Of a stretch of 6,434 bases of DNA, positions 5,538 through 6,434 are shown one piece after another (position 1 is the first letter of the stretch; each line of letters begins with the position of its first letter). Made by a program: the position numbers and the translations under genes. Below the pieces are notes generated by a model that saw nothing but the letters and a program-made list of their open reading frames with translations, was not told the DNA's origin and ran no database searches. Where the stretch lies: contig JAUVCY010000114.1 of the NCBI GenBank assembly GCA_030595585.1, forward strand, positions 1-6,434. Direction: 5' to 3'. This DNA is from Thermoplasmatota archaeon. GTDB lineage: Archaea; Thermoplasmatota; Penumbrarchaeia; Penumbrarchaeales; Penumbrarchaeaceae.

Positions 5538-6434
5538 ATGAGCCTTGGAAAAGGAATTACGATCACCATCGCCACCCTTCTTCTCCTCCTGCCGTTCATC
5601 TCAACCAACGGTGCGGAGGAACCCGACCGGACGTTCAGGGAGCAGAGCTCTCCGGAACTGGATACTGGCGAATTCGAGATGGAGCTGATCGGATCGGGGC
5701 CTGGCTCTCTTACCGTCGAGCTCCGCTTCGGCCCACCATCGGTCCACGCCGTTGAAATGAAGGGGGAGACATTTGCTCTACTGACCTTCGACAGCTCCTC
5801 GCCCACCGGGTCTCCGGGAAGGCCAATGCTTCCAGCGATAAACATCCCCCTTGCCGTTCCCTCCGGACCCTCCAGCATCAAGATCATATCATCCATGGAC
5901 CTGGAAATAGGGCCACTGCTGCCCCTGCAGGAGGCCTCACCTGACCTGACAGGCGTGGAGCCCTCCGCCTTCATGATGGATGAGGAATTCTATACCTCTC
6001 CCGTTCGTTACCCGAATGAGCGGTTGAAAGAGCGCTCTGGAATGATGGGCGATGTCCCGTTCAGGATGTTGTCGGTGACACCCGCATCGATCCGTGAGGG
6101 CTCCGGAGAGGTATCCTGGGCCACCGAGGTCCATGTGGAGCTGTCGTGGAATGAATATTCACTTCCTGAAGTGGATGCAGACTCCCCGTTCATGGAGATA
6201 TATCCAAGGATCTTCTCCAACTGGGAGAGCTTCGATCACGTGAAGGTGGGCCCGGCCAACAATGGGCGAGATGAGGATGGATGCGATTACATCATCATCT
6301 CCCATCCCGACCTCCTGAATGCCTCCATGAGACTTGCGGGGTGGAAGAACCAGATGGGTATCGACACGAGGGTGTACGACCTTGACCAGATAGGGCATGA
6401 TCGGGAGCAGGTCCAGGAGTTCATACTCCACACC
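5538..6434 (+). CDS. Secreted C25-type (gingipain-like) cysteine peptidase, 3' partial
   Basis: The reading frame is open from 5538 to the right edge (299 codons without a stop), so only the N-terminal part is present. Residues 1-26 form a Sec signal peptide: Lys5, a hydrophobic core of about residues 7-21, and likely cleavage after Ala26 (STNGA/EE). Residues about 27-210 look like a C25 propeptide, with the family-like GRPMLPAINIPLAVPSG (94-110). From about 247 the sequence GCDYIIISHPDLLNASMRLA and GIDTRVYDLDQIG (274-286) match the start of the C25 peptidase domain, which begins with a strand plus 'YLIIT....L..A..LA.W....G..V.V..L..I'. The catalytic His and Cys would lie beyond the window, so activity cannot be judged. 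The Shine-Dalgarno site is weak; an in-frame ATG at 5502 would add 12 residues but gives a less typical signal peptide and lies at or ahead of the predicted transcription start. Confidence 0.7.
   Translation, partial: MSLGKGITITIATLLLLLPFISTNGAEEPDRTFREQSSPELDTGEFEMELIGSGPGSLTVELRFGPPSVHAVEMKGETFALLTFDSSSPTGSPGRPMLPAINIPLAVPSGPSSIKIISSMDLEIGPLLPLQEASPDLTGVEPSAFMMDEEFYTSPVRYPNERLKERSGMMGDVPFRMLSVTPASIREGSGEVSWATEVHVELSWNEYSLPEVDADSPFMEIYPRIFSNWESFDHVKVGPANNGRDEDGCDYIIISHPDLLNASMRLAGWKNQMGIDTRVYDLDQIGHDREQVQEFILHT

Noticed and set aside
1..6434. CRISPR array, tRNA or rRNA gene, or insertion sequence
   Set aside because: I saw no regularly spaced repeats, no cloverleaf or rRNA-like stretch, and no transposase or terminal inverted repeats; genes fill almost the whole window.

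Overview
The window looks archaeal, and I would guess Thermoplasmatota or a related euryarchaeal lineage; the phylum is an inference. The evidence is strong use of AGG for Arg and ATA for Ile, Shine-Dalgarno sites of GGTG/GGTGA type, TATA-like promoter boxes in the one real intergenic region, and the gene content: an energy-converting ferredoxin-linked membrane complex, a MEMO-like protein and a C25 (gingipain-type) secreted peptidase. Coding DNA is GC-rich, while the divergent intergenic region is clearly AT-richer.

Positions 1-4551 (+ strand) are the downstream part of one tightly packed operon for a membrane-bound respiratory complex of the complex I/group 4 [NiFe]-hydrogenase superfamily. 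In order it encodes an antiporter-like subunit (5' end missing), a NuoH-like, a NuoB-like, a NuoC-like and a NuoD-like subunit, and a NuoI-like 2x[4Fe-4S] subunit. From memory this H'-M-J-K-L-N order is that of the Thermococcales Mbx/Mbs (membrane-bound sulfane reductase) operon, not that of Mbh hydrogenase, where the NuoH homologue comes after the NuoD homologue. The large subunit agrees: each of the two CxxC motifs that hold the Ni-Fe site in hydrogenases is CxxD here (Cys67/Asp70 and Cys362/Asp365), and the tyrosine of quinone-reducing NuoD proteins is replaced by Val68. So it should be neither a normal H2-evolving hydrogenase nor a normal quinone reductase. The expected path is reduced ferredoxin -> N subunit (two clusters) -> J subunit (one cluster) -> modified L site, with energy coupled to ion movement through the M and H-type membrane subunits. 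The terminal acceptor cannot be read from the sequence; sulfane sulfur or polysulfide is the family-based guess.

Positions 4563-5360 (- strand) encode a divergent MEMO-like protein that converges on the operon with an 11-bp gap. Its start codon directly follows an in-frame stop, has no Shine-Dalgarno site and has a TATA-like box about 32 nt upstream, which points to a leaderless or nearly leaderless transcript.

Positions 5361-5537 are a divergent promoter region with a TATA-like box for each direction and a short direct repeat. From 5538 to the right edge runs the N-terminal 299 residues of a secreted C25-type cysteine peptidase: signal peptide, propeptide-like region and the very start of the peptidase domain. 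The catalytic part lies outside the window.
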